DNA from: an uncultured Gammaproteobacteria bacterium
GTDB taxonomy: Bacteria; Pseudomonadota; Gammaproteobacteria; Arenicellales; UBA868
DNA length: 8,254 bases
Direction: 5' to 3'
Assembly (NCBI GenBank): GCA_913051905.1
Contig: CAJXBY010000113.1
Location: 1 to 8,254, forward strand
Within the stretch, counting starts at the first letter, position 1, and the number at the start of each line of letters is the position of its first letter. The notes below the pieces were generated by a model. It had not been told where the DNA came from. It made no database searches and saw only the letters and a program-made list of their open reading frames with translations. Position numbers and translations under genes: made by a program. Positions 1 to 6,336 of this stretch are shown piece after piece.

Positions 1-902
1 ATGCGATCCGCAACCGGGACCGAAAACGGGCCAAACGCAACAATGCCCTGTGGGTCGCTGAGCAACTGGGCATCAGACTCCACATCATCGATGTCATAGA
101 GGAGTACAAAGACGTCGTCATCAACCCGAAGCACGGGTACGGGGCTAATATGAATCCTTGCCTGGACTGTAAATCGTTCATGGTCGGGAAAGCGCGGGAA
201 TGGATGACGGTGCATGATTTCGACTTCATAATCACCGGCGAAGTAGTGGGCCAGCGTCCCATGTCCCAGCGCCGGTCGACATTTCCAGTGGTACAGCGAG
301 AATCCGGTGCGGGTGACCGGCTGCTAAGGCCGCTGTGTGCAAAGCGTCAGCCTCCCACTCTGCCGGAGCGTGCAGGCTGGGTCGATCGGGAAGCGCTGTT
401 CGACTTCAGCGGCCGCAGCCGCAAGCCGCAGATGGCACTTGCGGCAAGCCTGGGTATTGAGGAATACGCTCAACCAGCTGGGGGATGCTGCTTCCTGACC
501 GATTCGGCTTACTCACGCAAGCTGCGTGACCTGTGGCAATCCCGCGGCAACAAGCGTTATGAGCTGGATGACATCATGCTGCTCAAGGTGGGGCGCCACA
601 TCCGACCCAGGACCCATTTCAAGCTGATCGTTGCCAGAGATGCGGGTGAGACCCAATACCTCCAAGGTTACCGCAGCCGATTCAACCATCTGACGATGAC
701 AAGCCACAGCGGTCCGCTGACCCTGCTGGAGGGTGAAGTGACCAGGGACGATGTTGAACTGGCGGCCCGTATCGCCGCCCGCTACGGACAGGGGCGGGAT
801 GCCGGGTGTGTGGAATTCGATGCCGTCGTCGACGGCTTGAGCCGCGTGGTAGCGGTTCAGCCGCTTGCGCCGGAGAACGTCATGCCGGAGTGGGTTCTTT
901 GA
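1..902 (+). CDS. PP-loop ATPase, MnmA/ThiI-like (putative tRNA thiolation enzyme), 5' partial
   Basis: The reading frame is open from the window edge (first full codon at 3), so the N-terminus, including the expected PP-loop SGGxDS motif, lies upstream. What remains is about 299 residues. It contains NPCLDC (Cys codons at 159 and 168), then ITGEVVGQRPMSQRR, a GWVDRE/SGRSRKPQM block, PAGGCCFLTD (adjacent Cys codons at 486 and 489), and a C-terminal part with LLKVGRHIR and FKLIVARD typical of the NFACT-R/DUF814-like tail. MnmA uses a Cys in an NPCxxC motif and a second downstream Cys for tRNA 2-thiouridine formation, and both positions have counterparts here. By family knowledge this group is annotated as ThiI-like or 2-thiouridylase-like, but its substrate is not established. 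The 4-nt overlap with a TusA-type gene supports a role in sulfur transfer. The ATG at 150 is internal, not the start, because homology continues upstream of it. Confidence 0.8.
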   Translation, partial: AIRNRDRKRAKRNNALWVAEQLGIRLHIIDVIEEYKDVVINPKHGYGANMNPCLDCKSFMVGKAREWMTVHDFDFIITGEVVGQRPMSQRRSTFPVVQRESGAGDRLLRPLCAKRQPPTLPERAGWVDREALFDFSGRSRKPQMALAASLGIEEYAQPAGGCCFLTDSAYSRKLRDLWQSRGNKRYELDDIMLLKVGRHIRPRTHFKLIVARDAGETQYLQGYRSRFNHLTMTSHSGPLTLLEGEVTRDDVELAARIAARYGQGRDAGCVEFDAVVDGLSRVVAVQPLAPENVMPEWVL

Positions 903-1129
903 GCCGAGAGGTCCTGGATGCCCGCCACTTGTTGTGTCCCTTGCCGGTGATCCGTGCCCAGGACCGGGTCAAAGCACTGCAGCCGGGTGATATTCTCGAG
1001 GTACGCTGTACCGACCCAGGGGCCCTGAGCGACATTCCCGCCTGGTGCCGCATCAACGGGCACACTGTGCTACAGGCCGACGAGGAGGTGGACGAGGTCG
1101 TGGTGACGTTGCAAGTTGGCCCATCCTGA
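899..1129 (+). CDS. TusA-family sulfur carrier/sulfurtransferase
   Basis: This is a small cytosolic protein of about 76 residues. It has the TusA signature LDARHLLCPLPV, with the predicted persulfide-carrying Cys at residue 13 in a CPLP motif (family CPxP), followed by the usual beta-alpha-beta-alpha-beta pattern ending in VDEVVVTLQV. TusA proteins accept sulfane sulfur from desulfurases or rhodaneses and pass it on by protein contact. I chose TTG 899, which overlaps the upstream stop as TTGA and has GGAG at 887-890 eight bases before it. GTG 890 is the alternative. The longer frame opening at 806 lies inside the upstream gene and adds an arginine-rich sequence unlike the family. Translational coupling to the PP-loop ATPase suggests that the carrier feeds sulfur to that enzyme. 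This TusA is not in the tusBCD context, so I give no gene symbol. Confidence 0.85.
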   Translation: MSREVLDARHLLCPLPVIRAQDRVKALQPGDILEVRCTDPGALSDIPAWCRINGHTVLQADEEVDEVVVTLQVGPS

Positions 1130-1159
1130 GCCGACACTCAAATGCAGCAACGCATATTT

Positions 1160-1176
1160 TGCACACAATTGGTGCA
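1160..1176. promoter_or_regulatory. NtrC-binding site 1 upstream of glnA
   Basis: The 17-bp dyad TGCACACAATTGGTGCA matches the NtrC enhancer pattern TGCACC-N5-GGTGCA closely and shares 14 of 17 positions with the perfect site before glnL. Its centre is about 93 bp upstream of the predicted sigma-54 start point, suitable for activation by DNA looping. Confidence 0.85.
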
Positions 1177-1189
1177 AGACTACTCATTT

Positions 1190-1206
1190 TGCACTACTAG
1201 TGTGCG
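1190..1206. promoter_or_regulatory. NtrC-binding site 2 (weaker) upstream of glnA
   Basis: TGCACTACTAGTGTGCG has a perfect TGCAC left half-site and a GTGCG right half-site in the same 17-bp frame as site 1, but a divergent core. The centre-to-centre distance to site 1 is 30 bp, about three helical turns, so dimers on both sites would face the same side and could build the NtrC oligomer. Confidence 0.7.
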
Positions 1207-1234
1207 CTTTGGTCTGATCTACCCCCTCTTTTTC

Positions 1235-1250
1235 TGGCACGTAAATTGCT
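1235..1250 (+). promoter_or_regulatory. Sigma-54 promoter of glnA (-24/-12)
   Basis: TGGCACGTAAATTGCT fits the sigma-54 consensus TGGCAC-N5-TTGCW exactly. The invariant GG (1236-1237) and GC (1248-1249) are separated by 10 bp. Transcription should start near 1261, giving a leader of about 89 nt. Together with the two upstream NtrC dyads this is a complete nitrogen-limitation promoter. TATCAT at 1251-1256 resembles a sigma-70 -10 element, but I see no convincing -35 for it. Confidence 0.93.
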
Positions 1251-1266
1251 TATCATTAAGGGTAAG

Positions 1267-1278
1267 GCGTCATGACGC
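1267..1278. repeat. Perfect 12-bp palindrome in the glnA leader
   Basis: GCGTCATGACGC is a perfect palindrome a few bases after the predicted sigma-54 transcription start. It could be an operator for another regulator or a small 5'-terminal structure; nothing else in the window repeats it. Confidence 0.5.
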
Positions 1279-1289
1279 TATTCAAGAGA

Positions 1290-1312
1290 GGCTTGGGCCT
1301 GCGGCCCCAGCC
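1290..1312 (+). other. GC-rich hairpin in the glnA 5' leader
   Basis: A GGCTTGGGCC arm (1290-1299), TGC loop and GGCCCCAGCC arm (1303-1312) form a 10-position stem with one T/C mismatch. Four T residues follow after a 4-nt gap (1317-1320). It resembles a weak intrinsic terminator or a leader-stabilising stem before the glnA ribosome site GAGAGG at 1335-1340. Confidence 0.5.
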
Positions 1313-1349
1313 CACGTTTTCACCGACTTAATTTGAGAGGTAAACCACC

Positions 1350-2759
1350 ATGTCAGCATCCGATGTTCTGAAGATGATTCAGGAGAGCAATGTAAAGTTT
1401 GTCGATTTTCGTTTCACCGATACCCGAGGTAAGGAACAGCATGTGTCTGTACCGGCCGGCGTTCTGGAGGATGACACATTCGAGGAGGGAAAAATGTTTG
1501 ACGGCTCCTCGATCGCCGGCTGGAAGGGCATCAACGAGTCGGACATGATCCTCATGCCGGACCCCGACACTGCGGTGGTCGACCCATTTATGCAGGACAC
1601 CACCCTACTATTGCGCTGTGATGTCGTCGAACCGACCACCATGCAGGGCTACGAACGCGATCCGCGGTCGATCGCCAAGCGGAGTGAGGCCTATCTGAAA
1701 TCAACCGGGATCGGAGACGCCGCGTTTTTCGGTCCGGAAGCGGAGTTTTTCATTTTCGACTCGGTTCGCTGGACCAACGAAATGAGTGAAGCGTCCTACC
1801 ACATCGAATCAGTGGAGGGGGCCTGGAGTTCTGGCAAGGAATACGAGGACGGCAACATTGGCCATCGCCCCGGGGTCAAGGGCGGTTATTTTCCGGTCCC
1901 ACCGGTCGACTCTCTGCAGGACGTCCGTTCAGCGATGTGCCTGGCGATGGCTGACATGGGGCTGGAAGTGGAAGTGCACCATCATGAGGTCGGTACGGCG
2001 GGACAGGGCGAGATCGGAACCCGCTTCGATACGCTGGTTGCAAAGGCCGACCAGCTCCAGATCTACAAGTACTGTGTCCACAACGTGGCCCATGCCCATG
2101 GCCTTACCGCAACGTTCATGCCCAAGCCACTGGTCGGAGATAACGGTAGCGGCATGCACGTGCACCAGTCGATTTTTAAGAACGCTGACAACATGTTTGC
2201 CGGGGACGCATACAGCGGGCTGAGCGAGAACGCACTGTATTACATCGGTGGCATCTTCAAGCACGCCCGGGCGCTGAATGCCTTCACCAACGCCAGCACC
2301 AACAGCTACAAGCGGCTGGTCCCAGGATTTGAAGCACCTGTCATGCTCGCGTATTCGGCGAGAAACCGTTCAGCCTCATGCCGCATTCCCTACGACTCCA
2401 ATCCGAAGAGCCGGCGGGTTGAGGTACGTTTTCCAGACGCGACAGCCAATCCTTACCTGGCCTTTACTGCCATGATGATGGCCGGTCTGGACGGGATTCA
2501 AAACAAACTTCATCCGGGCGAACCCATGGACAAGGACCTTTACGACCTGCCGCCGGAAGAGGAAAAGGGAATTGCCACCGTGGCCCATTCATTGGATGTG
2601 GCGCTGGAGGCCCTGGATGCTGACCGGGAGTTCCTGAAAGCCGGCGGTGTGATGACAGACGATATGATCCAGGCCTACATCGAACTCAAAGCCGAGGAGG
2701 TCGAGCGCCTCCTGCAGGCGACCCACCCGGTTGAGTTCGATCTGTACTACAGCGTCTAA
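1350..2759 (+). CDS. glnA: Glutamine synthetase type I (GSI-beta)
   Basis: This cytosolic dodecameric enzyme makes glutamine from glutamate, ammonia and ATP, the entry point of ammonia assimilation. At 469 residues it has the length of the enteric enzyme and aligns with it throughout. Visible motifs include [85 protein letters not shown] and [16 protein letters not shown]. The adenylylation site is present in [11 protein letters not shown]: Tyr398, codon 2541-2543, equivalent to Tyr397 of the mature E. coli enzyme. Activity should therefore be controlled by GlnE-type adenylylation, and the protein belongs to the beta subgroup. GAGAGG at 1335-1340 is the ribosome site, nine bases before ATG. 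Transcription is expected from the NtrC-activated sigma-54 promoter at 1235-1250. Confidence 0.98.
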   Translation: MSASDVLKMIQESNVKFVDFRFTDTRGKEQHVSVPAGVLEDDTFEEGKMFDGSSIAGWKGINESDMILMPDPDTAVVDPFMQDTTLLLRCDVVEPTTMQGYERDPRSIAKRSEAYLKSTGIGDAAFFGPEAEFFIFDSVRWTNEMSEASYHIESVEGAWSSGKEYEDGNIGHRPGVKGGYFPVPPVDSLQDVRSAMCLAMADMGLEVEVHHHEVGTAGQGEIGTRFDTLVAKADQLQIYKYCVHNVAHAHGLTATFMPKPLVGDNGSGMHVHQSIFKNADNMFAGDAYSGLSENALYYIGGIFKHARALNAFTNASTNSYKRLVPGFEAPVMLAYSARNRSASCRIPYDSNPKSRRVEVRFPDATANPYLAFTAMMMAGLDGIQNKLHPGEPMDKDLYDLPPEEEKGIATVAHSLDVALEALDADREFLKAGGVMTDDMIQAYIELKAEEVERLLQATHPVEFDLYYSV

Positions 2760-2771
2760 CGGCAAACGACA

Positions 2772-2796
2772 ACGCACCCCGGTCGACGGGGTGTGT
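2772..2796 (+). terminator. Hairpin between glnA and glnL (possible attenuator)
   Basis: ACGCACCCCG (2772-2781) pairs with CGGGGTGTGT (2787-2796) around a GTCGA loop, giving 10 pairs including one G-T. It begins 13 bases after the glnA stop. No T-run follows, so it is not a classic intrinsic terminator. It may protect the 3' end of glnA mRNA or reduce read-through into glnL, as the glnA-glnL attenuator does in enterics. Confidence 0.5.
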
Positions 2797-2813
2797 CCGG
2801 ATTCGGGGTAGAA

Positions 2814-2830
2814 TGCACCAAACTGGTGCA
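2814..2830. promoter_or_regulatory. NtrC-binding site upstream of glnL
   Basis: TGCACCAAACTGGTGCA has two perfect 7-bp arms and is the best NtrC match in the window. A -10-like TAGAAT (2809-2814) overlaps its left edge, although I see no good -35. In enterics NtrC bound at the equivalent place represses the separate glnL promoter, and the same role fits here. The site lies 13 bp before the chosen glnL ATG. Confidence 0.88.
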
Positions 2831-2843
2831 AACCCGGCATTCC

Positions 2844-3902
2844 ATGGCACACCCGTTGTCCGACCAGATTCTTGATGAACAGACCACGGCGGTGCTGTTG
2901 GTCGACAGCGGCCGCAAAGTGGTCTATCTCAATGCGGCAGCGCAGGTCCTGCTGGACAGCAGTGCGCAGCGCGCGATGGGCTGTCTGGCTGATGAGCTGC
3001 TGGGAATCAGTGCCCCGTTGCAGGCGGCACTGGCCGATTCTGCTGAAGGGCGTTCGACGACCTTCAGAGAAATGGAATTAAGGCGTCCGGCCAGTGCCAA
3101 TACTCTGCGGGTCGACTTGACCGTTACGCCCTTCGGGCAGGACGGCAGCGCCAGTCAGGCCCTGATCGAGTTATCTCAGGTCGACCAACTGGCCCGCCTC
3201 GCGCAGGAGGCACAGCAGCACGATCGACACAGTGCATCGAATGCCTTGATCAGCCGCCTTGGCCACGAAATCAAGAATCCCCTGGGGGGTCTGCGCGGCG
3301 CAGCGCAGTTGCTGCAGGCCGAGCTTCCAGGCCGCGACCTCAAGGAATACACCAGAATCATAATTCACGAGGCGGACCGGTTGAGTACTCTGGTTGACCG
3401 GATGACGGGCCCGTTCAAGCCCCTGTCCAAAAGCAGATTCAATATGCATGCCGTGCTCGAACACGTCCGGAGACTCACCCTCGCTGAAGTCCAGGAGGGA
3501 CTAACGTTCCACCGTGATTACGACCCCAGCCTGCCGGACATAACGGGAGACCGCGAGCAGTTGATGCAGGCCGTCCTGAACGTTGTCCGGAACGCTGTGC
3601 AGGCTATCGAAGGCGTGGGACAGATCACGCTGGTCACCCGCATCCGCCGGCAGTTCACGCTGGGGAATCGTCGTCACCGCCATGTGCTGGAAGCGACGAT
3701 CGCCGATGACGGCCCAGGAGTACCACCTGCGATCGTGGAAGATATCTTTTCACCGATGGTATCGGGGCGGCCAGATGGGACCGGACTGGGTCTTACGATC
3801 GCCAAGGAGATCTTGTCCCGCCATGGTGGCGCTATAGCATGCACCAGCCAACCGGGAGATACCCGATTCATCCTGCACTTGCCGGTGGAGGACTCGGCGT
3901 GA
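2844..3902 (+). CDS. glnL: Nitrogen-regulation sensor histidine kinase NtrB (GlnL)
   Basis: This soluble 352-residue kinase/phosphatase phosphorylates NtrC under nitrogen limitation and, with PII, dephosphorylates it when nitrogen is plentiful. The N-terminal part (about 9-115) looks like a PAS domain. The H-box SRLGHEIKNPLGGLRGAAQL places the phospho-accepting His at 141. The ATPase core shows the N-box NVVRNAVQAI (Asn250), DDGPG at 288-292, FSPMVSGRPDGTGLGL and the closing GDTRF region. No membrane segment is seen, as expected for NtrB. I chose ATG 2844 because it gives the usual family length (about 349) and start context. GTG 2793 would put the NtrC site inside the coding region and add a non-family leader. 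No strong ribosome site precedes ATG 2844, which suggests weak initiation. The gene is 84 bp after glnA and overlaps glnG by 4 nt. Confidence 0.96.
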   Translation: MAHPLSDQILDEQTTAVLLVDSGRKVVYLNAAAQVLLDSSAQRAMGCLADELLGISAPLQAALADSAEGRSTTFREMELRRPASANTLRVDLTVTPFGQDGSASQALIELSQVDQLARLAQEAQQHDRHSASNALISRLGHEIKNPLGGLRGAAQLLQAELPGRDLKEYTRIIIHEADRLSTLVDRMTGPFKPLSKSRFNMHAVLEHVRRLTLAEVQEGLTFHRDYDPSLPDITGDREQLMQAVLNVVRNAVQAIEGVGQITLVTRIRRQFTLGNRRHRHVLEATIADDGPGVPPAIVEDIFSPMVSGRPDGTGLGLTIAKEILSRHGGAIACTSQPGDTRFILHLPVEDSA

Positions 3903-5314
3903 AGCAAAAGCCGATGATCTGGATCGTCGACGACGACGCATCGATGCGATGGGTCCTGGACAAGGCGTTGACCAGTGCCAGTTGGAGAACCCAGTTTTTC
4001 GAAAACGCCGGGGACGTACTTACGGCAATCGAGTCCGGGCATCCGGATGCCATCATCACGGACATCCGGATGCCCGGCGCCAGTGGGCTGGACCTGGTCC
4101 GTATCCTGGTCGAGAAGTTCCCGACCCTGCCGGTGATCGTTATGACCGCCTACACCGACATGGACAATGCGCTGGCAGCCTACCGAGAAGGGGCTTTCGA
4201 GTATCTGCCCAAGCCTTTTGATCTGGACGATGCCGTAGCGCTGGTCCGGCAGGCTCTAGAAAAAAAGGGTACACCCGGTTCGTTGCCGCCGGCCGAGTCG
4301 GCGGTGCCTCCCCACAACCTGATTGGCAAAGCCGAGTCCATGCAGACCGTGTTCCGGGTTATCGGCCGCCTGGCCGGTTCGCATATCAACGTGCTGATCA
4401 CTGGCGAATCGGGTACCGGGAAAGAGCTCGTAGCGCGGGCCATCTATGCCAACAGCCCCCGTTCGGGGGCGCCGTTCGTCGCTATTAACACCGCGGCCAT
4501 ATCGGCAGAGCTGCTGGAGTCGGAGCTCTTCGGGCATGAGAAAGGGGCTTTTACCGATGCCCATGCCCGACGGGAGGGCCGTTTCGAGCAGGCCCGCGGT
4601 GGGACGCTGTTTCTAGACGAGATCGGCGACATGCCGGTAGACCTACAGGCTCGGTTGTTGCGAGTACTCTCCGATGGAACGTTTTACCGGGTCGGGGGTC
4701 ACGAGGAACTGCGGGCCGATGTGCGGGTGATTGCGGCGACCAACCAGGACCTTGAATCCCAGGTGCGCGACGGGCGATTTCGTGAGGACCTGTACCATCG
4801 GCTTAACGTGATGACAGTCACCCTGCCGCCACTGAGAGACCGATACGAGGATATCGAGACCCTGGCCCAGGCGTTTCTGTCCCAGGCAGCCCAGGAACTG
4901 TCGGTGGAACCCAAACAGCTCGACAGGCAGGCGCTGGCGATGCTGAGGGGCCGGCCCTGGCGCGGCAACGTGCGAGAATTGGAAAATCTTTGTCGCCAGC
5001 TGACCGTGATGGCTCCGGGTCGGGTCATTTCTTTGGTTGACCTGCCGGCCGGTTTGAAGGCCAATTCATCGGTGGGCGGCGGCCCCGCGGAGCTTGGCTG
5101 GGAGTCGCTGCTGGAAGCATCCGTTCGGCAGAAGCTAAAGCTCGGCGAGAACGCCATCCTGAGTGAGGTGGGTCCTCGGTTCGAGCGCGTGCTGCTTCGT
5201 ACTGCTCTTGCTTTTACCGGGGGGCGCAAGCAGGAAGCGGCCCGCCGGCTGGGTTGGGGGCGCAATACCTTGACCCGTAAACTCAAGGAACTGGAGATCG
5301 ACGGACTGCAATAG
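3899..5314 (+). CDS. glnG: Nitrogen-regulation response regulator NtrC (GlnG), sigma-54 activator
   Basis: This 471-residue enhancer-binding protein activates sigma-54 promoters such as glnA after phosphorylation by NtrB. The receiver domain (about 7-120) has the DDD acidic pocket (11-13), phospho-accepting Asp55 in TDIRMPG, MTAYTD and the KPFD lysine. The AAA+ domain (about 142-375) has Walker A GESGTGKE (169-176), Walker B LFLDEIGDMP (Asp240, Glu241) and FREDLYHRLNV with arginine-finger candidates. A Fis-type helix-turn-helix closes the protein (KQEAARRLGWGRNTLTRKLK, about 444-463). The sigma-54 contact loop reads GAFTDA (216-221) instead of GAFTGA. GTG 3899 is chosen: it overlaps the glnL stop as GTGA, has GGAGG at 3887-3891 seven bases upstream, and gives the family length. 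The longer frame from 3839 runs back into glnL and adds unrelated sequence. Confidence 0.97.
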   Translation: MKQKPMIWIVDDDASMRWVLDKALTSASWRTQFFENAGDVLTAIESGHPDAIITDIRMPGASGLDLVRILVEKFPTLPVIVMTAYTDMDNALAAYREGAFEYLPKPFDLDDAVALVRQALEKKGTPGSLPPAESAVPPHNLIGKAESMQTVFRVIGRLAGSHINVLITGESGTGKELVARAIYANSPRSGAPFVAINTAAISAELLESELFGHEKGAFTDAHARREGRFEQARGGTLFLDEIGDMPVDLQARLLRVLSDGTFYRVGGHEELRADVRVIAATNQDLESQVRDGRFREDLYHRLNVMTVTLPPLRDRYEDIETLAQAFLSQAAQELSVEPKQLDRQALAMLRGRPWRGNVRELENLCRQLTVMAPGRVISLVDLPAGLKANSSVGGGPAELGWESLLEASVRQKLKLGENAILSEVGPRFERVLLRTALAFTGGRKQEAARRLGWGRNTLTRKLKELEIDGLQ

Positions 5315-5323
5315 TCCCGACAG

Positions 5324-5348
5324 GCCAGGGTGCGCTTTATACTCTGGC
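5324..5348 (+). terminator. Weak hairpin after glnG
   Basis: GCCAGGG (5324-5330) can pair with CTCTGGC (5342-5348) with one G-T pair and an 11-nt loop, 10 bases after the glnG stop. Only three T residues follow (GCTTTCG), so termination is likely partial at best. The same loop contains TATACT (5338-5343), a possible -10 for the next gene without a good -35. Confidence 0.3.
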
Positions 5349-5408
5349 GCTTTCGCCCACCTCAGGCCAATTACTCCAACAGCAGACTAGGGGGAGGAGA
5401 CTGCCCGA

Positions 5409-6155
5409 ATGGGATATCTGACAGGAAAAATTGCCCTGGTGACCGGAGCCAGTGCCGGAATCGGCGAGAAAACCGCCAGAGCGCTGATCGACGCCGGAGC
5501 CCGGGTGGTGTGTGGAGCGCGCCGCATGGAGCGCCTTCAGTCTCTGACTGACAAGCTGGGGGAGCGGTCGCTCCCGCTCGAGCTGGATGTCGTTGACCCG
5601 CAGTCTGTAGACACGATGATAGACCGCTTGCCGGAAGACTGGCGTCACGTGGATATTCTGGTGAATAACGCCGGGCATGATATCGGCGGTCGGCGGCAGT
5701 TCCATGAAGGTACCGCGGACGAGTGGTCGGCCACCATACAGACCAACGTCATCGGCCTGATGCACGTGACTCGGGTGGTCCTGGACGGGATGCTACAGCG
5801 GGATTCGGGTCACATCGTCAATATCGGGTCAGTGGCCGGCATCCAGGCCTACACCACCTGCGCCGCCTACGCGGCAAGCAAGCACGCCGTACATGGACTC
5901 AGCGAGACCCTGCGGCTGGACTATGGCAAGACCGGTATCAAGGTCTCCGAAGTGCTTCCAGGCATGGTGAAAACAGAGTTCGCCGCCACGCGTTTCGGTG
6001 ATACCCAGCAGGGCGAACAGTATTACGACGACTTCGGTGTCTGCCTGGAGCCCGATGATGTCGCCCGTTCGGTATTGTTTGCCCTGGACCAGCCCCAGGA
6101 TGTGGTGATCGCACAGCTCGTGGTGGTCCCCACACGCCGGCCGCGCAACTCCTGA
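5409..6155 (+). CDS. Short-chain dehydrogenase/reductase, YdfG-like
   Basis: This classical SDR is a 248-residue soluble NAD(P)(H)-dependent oxidoreductase with a Rossmann fold. The cofactor motif TGASAGIG is at 12-19, NNAG at 86-89, and the catalytic tetrad is Asn113, Ser141, Tyr154 and Lys158 (YAASK). Adjacent arginines after the second strand (GARRMERL) favour NADP(H). The length, the LPEDW-HVDILVNNAG block and PGMVKTEFAATRF resemble E. coli YdfG, an NADP-dependent 3-hydroxy acid/serine dehydrogenase. The true substrate here is not known. A very strong ribosome site, GGAGGAG (5393-5399), lies nine bases before ATG. The gene starts 94 bp after glnG with no strong terminator between, so read-through from glnLG is possible. 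I see no nitrogen-specific promoter for it. Confidence 0.9.
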   Translation: MGYLTGKIALVTGASAGIGEKTARALIDAGARVVCGARRMERLQSLTDKLGERSLPLELDVVDPQSVDTMIDRLPEDWRHVDILVNNAGHDIGGRRQFHEGTADEWSATIQTNVIGLMHVTRVVLDGMLQRDSGHIVNIGSVAGIQAYTTCAAYAASKHAVHGLSETLRLDYGKTGIKVSEVLPGMVKTEFAATRFGDTQQGEQYYDDFGVCLEPDDVARSVLFALDQPQDVVIAQLVVVPTRRPRNS

Positions 6156-6173
6156 GGTCCTGTCTTGGCAAAA

Positions 6174-6196
6174 GGGTGGGAAAGTCTGTCCCCCCC
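6174..6196 (+). terminator. Possible weak terminator after the YdfG-like gene
   Basis: GGGTGGGA (6174-6181) pairs with TCCCCCCC (6189-6196) with one T/C mismatch and a 7-nt loop, starting 18 bases after the stop. The tail ATTCTATT is T-rich but interrupted. It is a plausible end for the upstream transcript, not a strong one. Confidence 0.4.
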
Positions 6197-6302
6197 ATTC
6201 TATTCCCGAAATTGTCAGATTTTGATGTTTCAGCCACCACATTCAGGCCAAAATAGATGAGTTTTGTGCTCAAAGAGTAACGCACCTTATAGATTGATTA
6301 AC

Positions 6303-6330
6303 TAGACAATTCTCGCCATGGCGATATAAT
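6303..6330 (+). promoter_or_regulatory. Sigma-70 promoter of the merR-family gene with palindrome in its spacer
   Basis: TAGACA (6303-6308, five of six matches to TTGACA) and a perfect TATAAT (6325-6330) are 16 bp apart. The spacer holds the perfect palindrome TCGCCATGGCGA (6313-6324), directly abutting the -10. MerR-type regulators bind dyads between -35 and -10, so this is a likely autoregulatory operator. The expected start point, about 7 nt after the -10, falls on the ATG at 6337. Confidence 0.8.
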
Positions 6331-6336
6331 AATCCC

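Noticed and set aside
806..898. Upstream extension of the TusA-like gene
   Set aside because: It lies within the preceding gene and encodes an arginine-rich stretch unlike TusA; GGAG before TTG 899 explains the start better.
1142..1336. 64-codon + strand ORF between the TusA-like gene and glnA
   Set aside because: It covers the NtrC sites and the sigma-54 promoter, has no ribosome site and no recognisable protein features.
2152..2169. TGCACGTGCAC-like sequence in glnA as a fourth NtrC site
   Set aside because: The half-sites are too close together and the bases are set by the conserved GMHVHQ codons.
2793..2843. GTG start at 2793 for glnL
   Set aside because: It lies in the intergenic hairpin, would place the NtrC site inside the gene and adds 17 residues not seen in NtrB.
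3839..3898. Longer glnG start at 3839
   Set aside because: It is deep inside glnL; the GTG at 3899 with GGAGG and the expected length is preferred.
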